From positions 62,001 through 126,000 of the forward strand of contig NZ_FZNL01000009.1 in NCBI RefSeq assembly GCF_900187965.1: DNA of 64,000 bases, given 5' to 3'. The notes under the pieces are model-generated. The model was not told the origin of the DNA. It ran no database searches and worked only from the letters and a program-made list of their open reading frames with translations. Shown in pieces: positions 7,998 to 16,420 of the stretch (the first letter of the stretch is position 1; each line of letters begins with the position of its first letter). The translations under genes and the position numbers were made by a program. The stretch is from Flavobacterium sp. ov086 (GTDB taxonomy: Bacteria > Bacteroidota > Bacteroidia > Flavobacteriales > Flavobacteriaceae).

Positions 7998-8037
7998 ACA
8001 AAAATGTTTTAATGAGTTTATAAGATGTTTAAGTTGA
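7993..8037 (+). pseudogene. Remnant of a second copy of the 83-aa gene
   Basis: Overlapping the stop codon of the previous gene, this stretch encodes IEQKCFNEFIRCLS then a stop, matching IEQKYFNEFI in the tail of the 7205-7456 protein. At the DNA level 26 of 27 bases match (7406-7432 against 7996-8022). No start or upstream part of the copy remains. Confidence 0.6.
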
Positions 8038-8075
8038 TAAATCTAAAGTCTAAACTCAAAAATCTAAAATAAATA

Positions 8076-9362
8076 ATGATATATAAAAGAAGTAGTCAGC
8101 TTTTTGCTGAAGCAGAAAAAGTAATTCCGGGAGGAGTAAATTCACCAGTTAGAGCGTTTAAAGCGGTTGGCGGAACTCCTATTTTTGTAAAAAGTGCCAA
8201 AGGTGCTTATTTGTATGACGAAGACGGAAACAAATTAATAGATTATATCAATTCTTGGGGACCAATGGTTTTGGGTCATGCATATCAGCCAGTTGTGGAT
8301 GCGGTGATCGAAAAAGCAAAATTGGGAACTTCATTTGGAATGCCAACAGAATTAGAAACTGAAATTGCAGCTTTGGCGGTTTCTATGGTTCCGAATATTG
8401 ATAAAATCAGATTTGTAAATTCAGGTACAGAAGCTTGTATGAGTGCGATTCGTTTGGCTCGCGGATTTACAAAAAGAGATAAAATAATCAAATTTGCGGG
8501 TTGCTATCACGGACATTCAGATTCATTTTTGATTCAGGCGGGAAGTGGAGCCGTAACTTTTGGATCTCCAAATAGTCCCGGAGTTACAGAAGGAACTGCA
8601 AAAGATACTTTATTGGCAAAATACAATGATTTAGAGAATGTAAAGACTTTAATTGAAGCTAATAAAAACGAAATCGCAGCGATAATTATAGAACCGGTTG
8701 CAGGAAATATGGGATGTATTCCTCCTCAAAAAGGTTTCTTGCAAGGTTTAAGAGATTTGTGTACTGCAAACGGAATTTTACTAATTTTTGATGAGGTAAT
8801 GACTGGTTTCCGTTTGGCTCGTGGTGGAGTTCAGGAGTTATTCAATATCAATGCTGATATTGTTACTTTCGGTAAAGTAATTGGTGGAGGTTTGCCGGTT
8901 GGAGCTTTTGCTGCACGTGCTGAAATCATGAATTATCTTGCACCTCTTGGACCAGTTTATCAGGCAGGAACATTGTCCGGGAATCCATTGGCAATGGCTG
9001 CAGGATTAGCTATGCTACAATCATTAGATAATGATCGTGCAATTTTTGATCGTTTAGACGAAAAAACGGCTTATTTAGAAGCTGGAATCGATAGAGTTTT
9101 AAAAGCAAACAATGTTGTTTTTACCATCAATAGAGTGGGATCGATGATTTCGGTACATTTTGATGCAAATCCGGTTGTAGATTTTCAAACTGCTGCAAAA
9201 GGAGATAATGAAACGTTCAAGAAATTCTTCCACGGTTTATTAAACGAAGGTGTTTATATCGCACCGTCGGCATATGAAACCTGGTTTATTACAGATGCAT
9301 TAACTTACGAAGATCTTGACTTTACGATTAATGCAATTGATAAGGTTTCAAAGACGTTTTAA
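8076..9362 (+). CDS. hemL: Glutamate-1-semialdehyde 2,1-aminomutase
   Basis: 428-residue PLP enzyme that converts glutamate-1-semialdehyde to 5-aminolevulinate in the C5 route of haem synthesis; cytoplasmic. The N-terminus has the characteristic [13 protein letters not shown], the middle [16 protein letters not shown] and FDEVMTGFR, and the Schiff-base lysine is K267 in [14 protein letters not shown]. The length matches the family. It is followed by a strong terminator; other hem genes are not nearby. Confidence 0.97.
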   Translation: MIYKRSSQLFAEAEKVIPGGVNSPVRAFKAVGGTPIFVKSAKGAYLYDEDGNKLIDYINSWGPMVLGHAYQPVVDAVIEKAKLGTSFGMPTELETEIAALAVSMVPNIDKIRFVNSGTEACMSAIRLARGFTKRDKIIKFAGCYHGHSDSFLIQAGSGAVTFGSPNSPGVTEGTAKDTLLAKYNDLENVKTLIEANKNEIAAIIIEPVAGNMGCIPPQKGFLQGLRDLCTANGILLIFDEVMTGFRLARGGVQELFNINADIVTFGKVIGGGLPVGAFAARAEIMNYLAPLGPVYQAGTLSGNPLAMAAGLAMLQSLDNDRAIFDRLDEKTAYLEAGIDRVLKANNVVFTINRVGSMISVHFDANPVVDFQTAAKGDNETFKKFFHGLLNEGVYIAPSAYETWFITDALTYEDLDFTINAIDKVSKTF

Positions 9363-9396
9363 GTTTAAAAAAGAGTATATATTTTTTTTTCAATTT

Positions 9397-9434
9397 AAGG
9401 TTCAGTTTTATTCGTAAAACTGAACCTTTTTTTA
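9397..9434 (+). terminator. Intrinsic terminator after hemL
   Basis: Stem AAGGTTCAGTTTTA / TAAAACTGAACCTT with a 4-nt loop, followed by T7. Confidence 0.9.
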
Positions 9435-9547
9435 TGATTTAGGTTTTGATTATTTTAGTTAATGAAAAGTTAATAAGATGGTTTCTTCTGATGTAATTGG
9501 AATAAAAATTATTTTTGTTCATCAAATAACCATTAAACCTATAATAA

Positions 9548-12022
9548 ATGAATAGACTTTTCATTTTTATTGCAATGGCATTTTTTATGCTGTTTTCTAC
9601 TAATCAATTTGCACAATCAAACAAAAAGAAATCAAAAAAAGACGAAGCTGTTGTTGTGCCACCAGAAAAAAAATCAGAATCTACAATTAAGGAATATGGC
9701 AAAGTAATTACTAAAGATGCTGTGTCTGATGACGGACTTTTTAAAGTTCATAAAGTCGATAAAAAATACTATTTCGAAATCCCGAATAAATACTTAAACA
9801 AGGATATGCTTCTGGTAAGCAGACTTTCTAAGCTGCCTTCTAATCTTGGTGGAGGATATGTAAATGCTGGTTCTGAAACCAATGAACAATTAATAGTTTG
9901 GCAGCGTTTTCAGGATAAAATACTAATTAAATCAAAATCATATAATGCAGTTGCAAATGATACTTTACCGATTAGTATTTCGGTAAAATCAAATAATTAT
10001 GAGCCTACATTATTCGCATTTGATATTGTAGCTTTTAGTAAAGATTCTGCAAATACGGTTATTGATGTAACGAAATTTTACAGCACAGATGTCAAAGCAA
10101 TCAGCGGAATATCTGCAGAAATGCGTGATACTTATAAAGTAAAAGGACTCGATGATTCGAGAAGTTTTATTAATACGATCAAAAGTTTTCCGATGAATAT
10201 CGAAGTAATTCAGGATATGACGTATAATGCTTCGAAACCTTCGATGCTTGAAGAAACAGAATCGATAAGTATTCAAATGAATCAATCGATGATTTTATTG
10301 CCGGAAGTACCAATGAAACCAAGACTTGCAGACTCGCGCGTTGGTTGGTTTACGGTAAGTCAATATGATTATGGCAGTAATGAATTAAAATCAGACCTGA
10401 AAACCTATATTCGTCGATGGAGATTAGAACCAAAAGATCCAGAAGCTTATAACAGAGGAGAATTGGTTGAACCAATAAAACCTATTGTGTATTATTTAGA
10501 TCCTGCAACGCCGGAAAAATTAAAAAAATATATAAAACAGGGAATCGAAGAATGGCAAAAACCTTTTGAAACTGCGGGATTTAAAAATGCCATTATTGCC
10601 AAAGATGCTCCTACAAAAGAGGAAGATCCTGATTTTAGTCCGGAAGATGTTCGATATTCTGTTATTCGTTATGTAGCAAGTACAACCCGAAATGCAGTTG
10701 GTCCAAGTGTTTCTGATCCCAGAACCGGAGAAATTATCGAAAGCGATGTAATATGGTATCACAATCATTTGCGTTCGTATAGAAATAGGTATTTGTTAGA
10801 AACCGGAGCGGCAAATCCGTCTGCGAGAACATTGCAAACCAGTGATGAAGAAATGGGAGAAATGATGCGAATGGTTATTGCTCATGAAGTTGGACATGCT
10901 TTGGGATTTCCTCATAATATGGGCGCAAGTTGTGCTTATGATGTAGAAAGTTACAGAAATGGTGATTTTACACAACAAAACGGAATTTCTGCAAGTATAA
11001 TGGATTATGCACGATTTAATTATATCGCACAACCGGGCGATAAAAATATTCGTTTTATTCGTAAAATGGGCGCTTATGATCATTATGCCTTAAATTGGGG
11101 ATATAGAGTAATCCCAAATGCGAAATTACCTAAGGATGAATTAGCAACTTTAGATAAATGGATTTTGGATAAAGCCGGAAATTCATTGTATAAATTCGGA
11201 AAGCAAAGCAGCACTTTTGATCCGACTTCTCAAACTGAGGACATTGGAAATAATTCGATGAAAGCGAGTTCATACGGAATGAAAAACTTGGAATATGTGG
11301 CAAGCCATTTAAACGAATGGACTAGTAATGTGACCAATAACTATGAAGATTTAGACGAGTTGTATAAAGAAATGTTAGACGTTTGGAGCAGATATGTTGG
11401 TCATGTTGTAACCAATGTTGGAGGAGTTTATGAAAATACTAAAAATCCAAATCAAGCCGGAAATGTTTATGAAGTAGTTCCTAAAGCCAAACAAATAGAA
11501 GCAATAAATTGGCTTCAGACAAATGCTTTTGCTTCGCCAACATGGATTGTAAATGTAAATACTTTAAAAAATACTGATTTTGGAGGATATTCAGAAAAGT
11601 TTAGAAGCTTGCAGGTAAGACATTTAAATAATTTGCTAAGCATATCAAGAATTGGCAGATTAATGGATAATGAAATTCTTGGTGCCGATACTTATAAAGC
11701 TTTAGACTTATTGAGGGATACAAGAAAAGGAATCTGGAAGGAAGCCGCTACGCCAGCGAATGTAACGATATACCGAAGAAATTTACAAAGAGGATATATT
11801 GATAGAATGGGAGGTTTGATGACCGAGGAAATTAAACCAACAGATAAATCGACAACATATTATAATGTGGCACAATCTGATGTGAGAGCTTTGGTTCGAG
11901 GAGAATTGACAGCTCTAAGAAGTACACTTTTAGCAGCAAAGGCAAGACCTGTAAATGCAGAAACAAAATATCATTATGAAGATTGTGTCAAAAGAATTGA
12001 TTTGATTCTTAACCCGAAATAA
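9548..12022 (+). CDS. Secreted zinc-dependent metalloprotease (DUF5117/DUF5118 type)
   Basis: 824 residues with a signal peptide (1-22, ending FAQ). Residues 446-456 carry the metzincin zinc motif HEVGHALGFPH (HExxHxxGxxH), followed ~35 residues later by SIMDYARFNY with a possible Met-turn. The flanking regions resemble the DUF5118, DUF5117 and DUF4953 segments that make up large Bacteroidota zinc metalloproteases. It is expected to act in the periplasm or outside the cell; the substrate is unknown. No T9SS tail is seen at its C-terminus. It is a single gene closed by a bidirectional terminator. Confidence 0.88.
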   Translation: MNRLFIFIAMAFFMLFSTNQFAQSNKKKSKKDEAVVVPPEKKSESTIKEYGKVITKDAVSDDGLFKVHKVDKKYYFEIPNKYLNKDMLLVSRLSKLPSNLGGGYVNAGSETNEQLIVWQRFQDKILIKSKSYNAVANDTLPISISVKSNNYEPTLFAFDIVAFSKDSANTVIDVTKFYSTDVKAISGISAEMRDTYKVKGLDDSRSFINTIKSFPMNIEVIQDMTYNASKPSMLEETESISIQMNQSMILLPEVPMKPRLADSRVGWFTVSQYDYGSNELKSDLKTYIRRWRLEPKDPEAYNRGELVEPIKPIVYYLDPATPEKLKKYIKQGIEEWQKPFETAGFKNAIIAKDAPTKEEDPDFSPEDVRYSVIRYVASTTRNAVGPSVSDPRTGEIIESDVIWYHNHLRSYRNRYLLETGAANPSARTLQTSDEEMGEMMRMVIAHEVGHALGFPHNMGASCAYDVESYRNGDFTQQNGISASIMDYARFNYIAQPGDKNIRFIRKMGAYDHYALNWGYRVIPNAKLPKDELATLDKWILDKAGNSLYKFGKQSSTFDPTSQTEDIGNNSMKASSYGMKNLEYVASHLNEWTSNVTNNYEDLDELYKEMLDVWSRYVGHVVTNVGGVYENTKNPNQAGNVYEVVPKAKQIEAINWLQTNAFASPTWIVNVNTLKNTDFGGYSEKFRSLQVRHLNNLLSISRIGRLMDNEILGADTYKALDLLRDTRKGIWKEAATPANVTIYRRNLQRGYIDRMGGLMTEEIKPTDKSTTYYNVAQSDVRALVRGELTALRSTLLAAKARPVNAETKYHYEDCVKRIDLILNPK

Positions 12023-12035
12023 TTTTATAGAAAAC

Positions 12036-12067
12036 AAAAAAGAGGCTAAATTGAGCCTCTTTTTTTA
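12036..12067. terminator. Bidirectional terminator between convergent genes
   Basis: Stem AAAAAAGAGGCT / AGCCTCTTTTTT with a 7-nt loop; A-run on one side and T-run on the other, serving the metalloprotease gene and the convergent 12077 gene. Confidence 0.88.
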
Positions 12068-12076
12068 TAAAAAGAA

Positions 12077-12517
12077 TTAGTTATTGTCTTTTTTGTATTC
12101 TTTCATTTTTTCTCTTGCTTTGTCTTTATTCTGTTCCTGAATAGCTTTCCATTTTGTGTATTGATCTGCATTTAAGATCGCTTTCATTTTTGCATCGTTT
12201 GCATCTCTTTCATCCATTACTTCTTTTTTGAAAGCTTCTCTGTCAGCTGCAGTAGGTTTTACATCGCTGTCTTTTTTTGCTTTACGGGCTTCTTTGAATT
12301 TTTCTGCTTTAGCACTTCTGTCAGCTAGAAGTTGTTTTACTTGTCCTTGTTGATTGGTATCTAAATTTAATTCAGAAGTAAGTTTTTTTAATTGTTTGTC
12401 ATTGCGTTGTTCCGGAGTTAATTTTTCTCTTTGTTCGCGAGTTGGCTTTTGATCCGCTTCTTGTGCAAAACTTGATATTCCGATGAATAACAAAGCTGCG
12501 ATAAATAATTTTTTCAT
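12077..12517 (-). CDS. Spy/CpxP-like periplasmic protein (DUF4890-like)
   Basis: 146 residues. A signal peptide (1-18, ending SFA-Q) is followed by a highly charged, probably all-helical body rich in Lys, Glu and Gln. Two LTxxQ-like motifs are visible: LTPEQRNDKQLKKL (about 33-46) and ILNADQYTKW (about 113-122), with LNLDTNQQGQVKQLL between them. This pattern is typical of Spy/CpxP-type and DUF4890 periplasmic helical proteins, which act as chaperones or stress sensors in known cases. Function here is inferred from the fold only. Confidence 0.7.
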   Translation of the reverse strand: MKKLFIAALLFIGISSFAQEADQKPTREQREKLTPEQRNDKQLKKLTSELNLDTNQQGQVKQLLADRSAKAEKFKEARKAKKDSDVKPTAADREAFKKEVMDERDANDAKMKAILNADQYTKWKAIQEQNKDKAREKMKEYKKDNN

Positions 12518-12603
12518 GATATAAGTTTTTTAATTGTTATAGGAGTTAGACATTATCAAATTCAATAGGTTTAATCTGATAATCAGAATTATAGATTATT
12601 TAA

Positions 12604-12611
12604 CAAATTTA
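12604..12611 (-). promoter_or_regulatory. Candidate promoter -7 box for the Spy-like gene
   Basis: Reads TAAATTTG on the minus strand, matching TAnnTTTG, 86 nt before the start codon. No clear -33 TTG. Confidence 0.4.
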
Positions 12612-12709
12612 AACACAAAAAATAAAATAATTTTATTGATACAGAGGACTTTAGCTTAGATCTAAAGAGTTATTTTGTTATTTGTGATGTTTTTGTAAGA
12701 ATTGGTTTT

Positions 12710-12717
12710 TAAATTTG
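12710..12717 (+). promoter_or_regulatory. Candidate promoter -7 box for the DUF4274-like gene
   Basis: TAAATTTG, matching TAnnTTTG, 43 nt before the ATG at 12761. Confidence 0.4.
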
Positions 12718-12760
12718 CTTAGAATATTTAAGATTTAAAACCGAGCATCAGAAAATAAAA

Positions 12761-13684
12761 ATGGAAGAATTATTTAATAAGAAAAGTAAAAATCGTGTTC
12801 TCAAAGCGGTAAATAATGAGATGTCTTATCAAAAATTGACTGCTGCCGAATTACATCAATTTGTTCAGCATTGGAATTATGATGACGGACTTGAACCTTT
12901 TAATTGGATTGTAAAGCAAAAGCATCTGGATAAAGGAACAGCGCTTGGTTTGTATTGGATGCTGCAGCCGGATTATTTTTGCAGGTTTAAAAATGAAGAT
13001 GAAATAAAAGAAGATATAAATTATGAATCGTATCTTTTAATAAAAGAAATCGAAAAGAGATATGTTTCCGGTTATTATCAAGATGAAAATTTTTCATTTG
13101 ATCCAAAAGAAGAATTTCTTGATGAACATTCTAATACAAAATGCATTCCGTCAGAAATGTTGCTGAAATCGTCTGGAACTGTTTTTGAACGTCAAGACAT
13201 TGAATTTGCTTTTTTAAGAAAGCCCAACGAAAAGGAATTAAAAACAATTAATACCAAAATTGCGGATGCTATAAAGATTATTCAAATCTCAAAAGCTGAT
13301 TTTCTTTATGATGAACCTGAAAATGCAATCAAAGCAATAATTGAAAGTGTTGAATATTGGAAAGAGAAAGATTTAGGAAAGATAAAAATCAAGAATCTTT
13401 CGTATTTATGGATGGATTGTGTGCATAAAAAGCATAATTGGGATTGGATTATTTGGGATTGGGAAACGGGAAATAATATCGGAATTACAAATACCACAAA
13501 AGAACTGACATGTTTGTCTGATACTATTATCAATCATACAATTGATGGATTTCAGGAATCTTCTATAATGTATGATTTGTATAAAGATTTGGCAGGCGTA
13601 AATAATTTCTATGATTTAAAACGAGATCCTTATAGTGGTATTGGATTGCTTTTTAGTACAGATCATTTAAAATTTAGAGCATAA
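12761..13684 (+). CDS. DUF4274-like domain protein
   Basis: 307 residues, no signal peptide. Residues ~25-80 (LHQFVQHWNYDDGLEPFNWIVKQKHLDKGTALGLYWMLQPD) fit the DUF4274 pattern: a W-x-YDDG helix end followed by a GTAL...YW...PD helix. The remaining ~220 residues are not recognised; they are rich in Trp near WMDCVHKKHNWDWIIWDWE (about 211-229). DUF4274 proteins are often found as immunity-like or unknown genes in bacterial polymorphic toxin loci; no toxin gene is visible here. It is followed 6 nt later by another unknown gene. Confidence 0.6.
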   Translation: MEELFNKKSKNRVLKAVNNEMSYQKLTAAELHQFVQHWNYDDGLEPFNWIVKQKHLDKGTALGLYWMLQPDYFCRFKNEDEIKEDINYESYLLIKEIEKRYVSGYYQDENFSFDPKEEFLDEHSNTKCIPSEMLLKSSGTVFERQDIEFAFLRKPNEKELKTINTKIADAIKIIQISKADFLYDEPENAIKAIIESVEYWKEKDLGKIKIKNLSYLWMDCVHKKHNWDWIIWDWETGNNIGITNTTKELTCLSDTIINHTIDGFQESSIMYDLYKDLAGVNNFYDLKRDPYSGIGLLFSTDHLKFRA

Positions 13685-13690
13685 TAACTC

Positions 13691-14107
13691 ATGACATTAA
13701 GAAAAATTATTGTTGAAGAAAATGTCTACCTATATAAATCCGTCACAGGATTTGGAGGTGGCACAGAGATAGCAACATTTGAAATAACAATATTTTTAGA
13801 GAATCATAAGCAAACCCCATTAAAAATTAATTTTATTACCTGGGAAGATTTGTATGCTGGAAACCCATTAAAAACAGGTGTAAAACTGACTAGATTATCT
13901 ACTCAAGAAACAGAATTTGTAAACTTGAATAGGCCTAAATATATTAGAGAGTGTATTTTATATAGTATAAAAATGGGTTGGAATGGTCAAAACAAAGTTG
14001 AATCTATTGATGGTTTAAAGATACTGATGAGTTTAGGGTTTGATGTTTCTTGCCTGCATCCAAAAGAGGGTTTTATTATAGCACATGGCAAAGAATATTT
14101 AAAATAA
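13691..14107 (+). CDS. Unknown cytoplasmic protein
   Basis: 138 residues; not recognised. No signal peptide or membrane segment. The first half is predicted strand-rich (FEITIFLENHKQTPLKINFIT), the second half mixed (ECILYSIKMGWNGQNKVESIDGLKILMSLGF). It starts 6 nt after the DUF4274-like gene and is surely co-transcribed with it. Its size and its partner suit an immunity or accessory protein, but this is only a guess from context. Confidence 0.6.
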   Translation: MTLRKIIVEENVYLYKSVTGFGGGTEIATFEITIFLENHKQTPLKINFITWEDLYAGNPLKTGVKLTRLSTQETEFVNLNRPKYIRECILYSIKMGWNGQNKVESIDGLKILMSLGFDVSCLHPKEGFIIAHGKEYLK

Positions 14108-14193
14108 GGTGATTTTTTATGATCAGAAATTTGCTTCAGATTTAATTGCTTAACTTAGTAAAACCATTACTTAAGAATCAAAAAATATATATC

Positions 14194-15219
14194 ATGAGTT
14201 TATCGACTTCATCAAATAGTAATAAAATCGCCTTTTTTTCGACCCAGCCTTATGACAAAGCTTTCTTCAATAAATACAATACTGATTTTGGTTTTGAGTT
14301 AGATTTTTTTGAAACGCAGCTAAATCCGCAAACCGTTATTTTAATCGAAAATACTTCAATTGTTTGTGTTTTTGTAAACGATATTGTAAACGAAGCGGTT
14401 ATAAAACAACTAGCAGAAAAAGGAGTGAAAATTATCGCTTTACGTTGTGCAGGTTTTAATAATGTCGATCTGGAAGCGGCAAAAAAAAATAATTTAAGAG
14501 TTTGTCGAGTTCCGGCATATTCACCTCAGGCAGTTGCAGAACATGCCATTGCAATGATTCTTACTTTAAATAGAAAAACACATAAAGCTTATAACAGAGT
14601 TAGAGAGCAAAACTTTTCTTTAAACGGATTATTAGGTTTTGATTTATTTGGAAAAACAATTGGAATCATTGGAACAGGAAATATCGGAAAAGCTTTTGCC
14701 AAAATTGCTTTAGGTTTTGGATGCAAAGTTTTGGCATATGATATTGTCACGAATCCTGAAATGAAAAAAGACGGTGTAAAGTTTGTTTCTTTAGAAGAAA
14801 TCTTCAAATCAAGTGATATTATTTCGTTGCATTGTCCATTAAATGAGCAGACCAAACATGTAATCAATAAAAAATCAATTGCTTTGATGAAAGACAGTGT
14901 GATGATTATCAACACAAGTCGAGGCGGATTGATCGAAACAGCTTCTGTTATTGAAGGCCTTAAAGAGGGTAAAATTGGATATCTGGGAATCGATGTTTAT
15001 GAGCAGGAAGAAAAACTATTCTTCAGAGATCTTTCGGCAGATATTATTCAGGATGATGCGATTCAGCGTTTAATGAGTTTTCCGAATGTTTTGGTAACGG
15101 CACATCAGGCATTTTTTACCAATGAAGCTTTAACGCAAATTGCTTTAGTTACTTTCAATAATATAAAGTCTTTATTGGATCAAAATGATATCGAGAATAA
15201 AGCTGCTTTGTTGGTTTAG
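14194..15219 (+). CDS. ldhA: D-lactate dehydrogenase (2-hydroxyacid dehydrogenase)
   Basis: 341 residues; NAD-dependent interconversion of pyruvate and D-lactate in the cytoplasm. The sequence follows E. coli LdhA closely along its length: FFSTQPYDKAFF start, IALRCAGFNNVDL, VPAYSPQAVAEHAI, the NAD-binding GIIGTGNIGKAF, ISLHCPL, NTSRGGLI, and the catalytic-His segment VLVTAHQAF. I chose the ATG at 14194; the open frame extends 16 codons further to a TTG at 14146, but that extension (LNLVKPLLKNQKIYI) has no counterpart in the family. Confidence 0.9.
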   Translation: MSLSTSSNSNKIAFFSTQPYDKAFFNKYNTDFGFELDFFETQLNPQTVILIENTSIVCVFVNDIVNEAVIKQLAEKGVKIIALRCAGFNNVDLEAAKKNNLRVCRVPAYSPQAVAEHAIAMILTLNRKTHKAYNRVREQNFSLNGLLGFDLFGKTIGIIGTGNIGKAFAKIALGFGCKVLAYDIVTNPEMKKDGVKFVSLEEIFKSSDIISLHCPLNEQTKHVINKKSIALMKDSVMIINTSRGGLIETASVIEGLKEGKIGYLGIDVYEQEEKLFFRDLSADIIQDDAIQRLMSFPNVLVTAHQAFFTNEALTQIALVTFNNIKSLLDQNDIENKAALLV

Positions 15220-15254
15220 AAACATAATCATAAGAATTTAAAATAAGAGAAATT

Positions 15255-15857
15255 ATGAAAAATAGATTTTTAATAGCTTTTGCAGTTTTGGCAATGTTTT
15301 CTTGTCAGAATAAAGAAAAAACAGAAAAAGAAAATGTCGTTGAAGCAGTTGCAACCGATACAATAACAAAAACCGCGGCAGGAACTGCAGATGTAAGCGA
15401 TGCTGCTCCAAAAGATGATAAAGCAGTTGAATTAATTAGAAAACAGCTTTTGGTTTTACTAAAGAGAGATTTACCTGCGATGACAAAAGAAGATAGATTC
15501 TTTTATTACAGTGCTTTCGATTTGAATAATGATAAAAAGGACGAATATTTTGTAGGTTTCTCGAATCCTTATTTCTGCGGAAGCGGCGGTTGTTCCGGAT
15601 ATATTTTCAATAACGATGGAAGTTTAATCAATGCTTTCACCGTAACTGATTTTCCTATTTATGTAACAACTTCAGTAAGTGAAAAATTTTATGATATAAT
15701 AGCGGTAAGTGGAGGGAAATTTCATCTTCTAAAATTTAAAAACGGAAAATATCCTTCAAATCCATCTGTTCAAGAAGTAGTCAAAGAAGAAGCTTCAAGA
15801 GATAGCGCAAAGGTTTTGGATATTGATGGGAAAAAGTTGGAGAAGTATTCGTTTTAA
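15255..15857 (+). CDS. Lipoprotein of unknown function
   Basis: 200 residues with a signal ending FSC (lipobox Cys at 17), then an acidic, Thr/Ala-rich linker to about residue 55. A globular part contains a DLNNDKKDEYF segment resembling FG-GAP/EF-hand-like calcium loops and a CGSGGCSGYIF motif with two Cys that may form a disulfide. Expected on the periplasmic side of a membrane. The family is not recognised with confidence. It stands between ldhA (35 nt upstream) and a hairpin repeat. Confidence 0.65.
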   Translation: MKNRFLIAFAVLAMFSCQNKEKTEKENVVEAVATDTITKTAAGTADVSDAAPKDDKAVELIRKQLLVLLKRDLPAMTKEDRFFYYSAFDLNNDKKDEYFVGFSNPYFCGSGGCSGYIFNNDGSLINAFTVTDFPIYVTTSVSEKFYDIIAVSGGKFHLLKFKNGKYPSNPSVQEVVKEEASRDSAKVLDIDGKKLEKYSF

Positions 15858-15861
15858 AACA

Positions 15862-15908
15862 CAAACCCGACAGGTTTTTATCCCGAGGCTTCGGGACTGT
15901 CGGGTTTG
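15862..15908. repeat. Nested hairpin repeat between convergent genes
   Basis: Outer stem CAAACCCGACAG / CTGTCGGGTTTG (15862-15873, 15897-15908) encloses a second hairpin TCCCGAGGCTTCGGGA (15881-15896). The inner CCCGAGGCTTCGGG unit also occurs inside the repeats near 19.8 kb and 20.7-21.1 kb. It may terminate transcription from both sides, though the T-run is in the loop rather than after the stem. Confidence 0.75.
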
Positions 15909-15913
15909 AATTA

Positions 15914-16420
15914 TTACTCAAATTTAATAAGATTGCCTTCTGAGAATTCCGAGTTATATTGTTTAAATAAAACTTTCCGCGCTTGATCTCCGGCTTTAAC
16001 TATTTTTGATTTGGATTGAAAACAAATTTGAGAGAAAATTTTAACTGAATCTAGTTCTATCTTAGAATTATAAAATTCGATTGTTGCGATCAATTGTTTT
16101 GTTGCATCTTTTCTTTCCTTATTTCTACTTCTTGGTTTAACATCTTTTGATTCAATAAAATAAATGTTATTGTTTTCGAATATTGCCCAATCACATTTTT
16201 TTGAATCTTCATTTTTCATAATTGAGTATTCGTTTTCTAGAAATAAAATCTCTTTCGAATTTTCATTTTCTAAACAAAGATTCCAATATTCTTCTTCAGT
16301 TTTGAATTGAACAACAGAGTCTTTAATTTCTTCAAGATAGTAGACGGAATCTTCTAATGTTTTATAGCAAATATCTTTTTTTAAATCAGGAAAATTGGCT
16401 AATAATTCTTCAAAACTCAT
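15914..16420 (-). CDS. PD-(D/E)xK nuclease-like protein, partner of the ATPase
   Basis: 168 residues, no signal peptide. Residues 76-92 (CDWAIFENNNIYFIESK) fit a PD-(D/E)xK nuclease core: D77 at the end of one strand, then hydrophobic strand and E90-S-K92, followed by a helix containing KQL (Q109). That pattern is shared by restriction-endonuclease-like folds. The gene overlaps the upstream ATPase by 4 nt (ATGA), so the two are translationally coupled. A nuclease gated by an ABC-type ATPase would suit an antiphage or DNA-surveillance module. The nuclease call rests on motif spacing only; I know of no exact family name. Confidence 0.6.
   Translation of the reverse strand: MSFEELLANFPDLKKDICYKTLEDSVYYLEEIKDSVVQFKTEEEYWNLCLENENSKEILFLENEYSIMKNEDSKKCDWAIFENNNIYFIESKDVKPRSRNKERKDATKQLIATIEFYNSKIELDSVKIFSQICFQSKSKIVKAGDQARKVLFKQYNSEFSEGNLIKFE

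Noticed and set aside
10010..11083. Three antisense open frames within the metalloprotease gene
   Set aside because: Cys/His/Phe-rich shadow translations with no family resemblance.
15862..15908. CRISPR-type repeat
   Set aside because: Single nested palindrome, not a regularly spaced array; no cas genes anywhere in the window.
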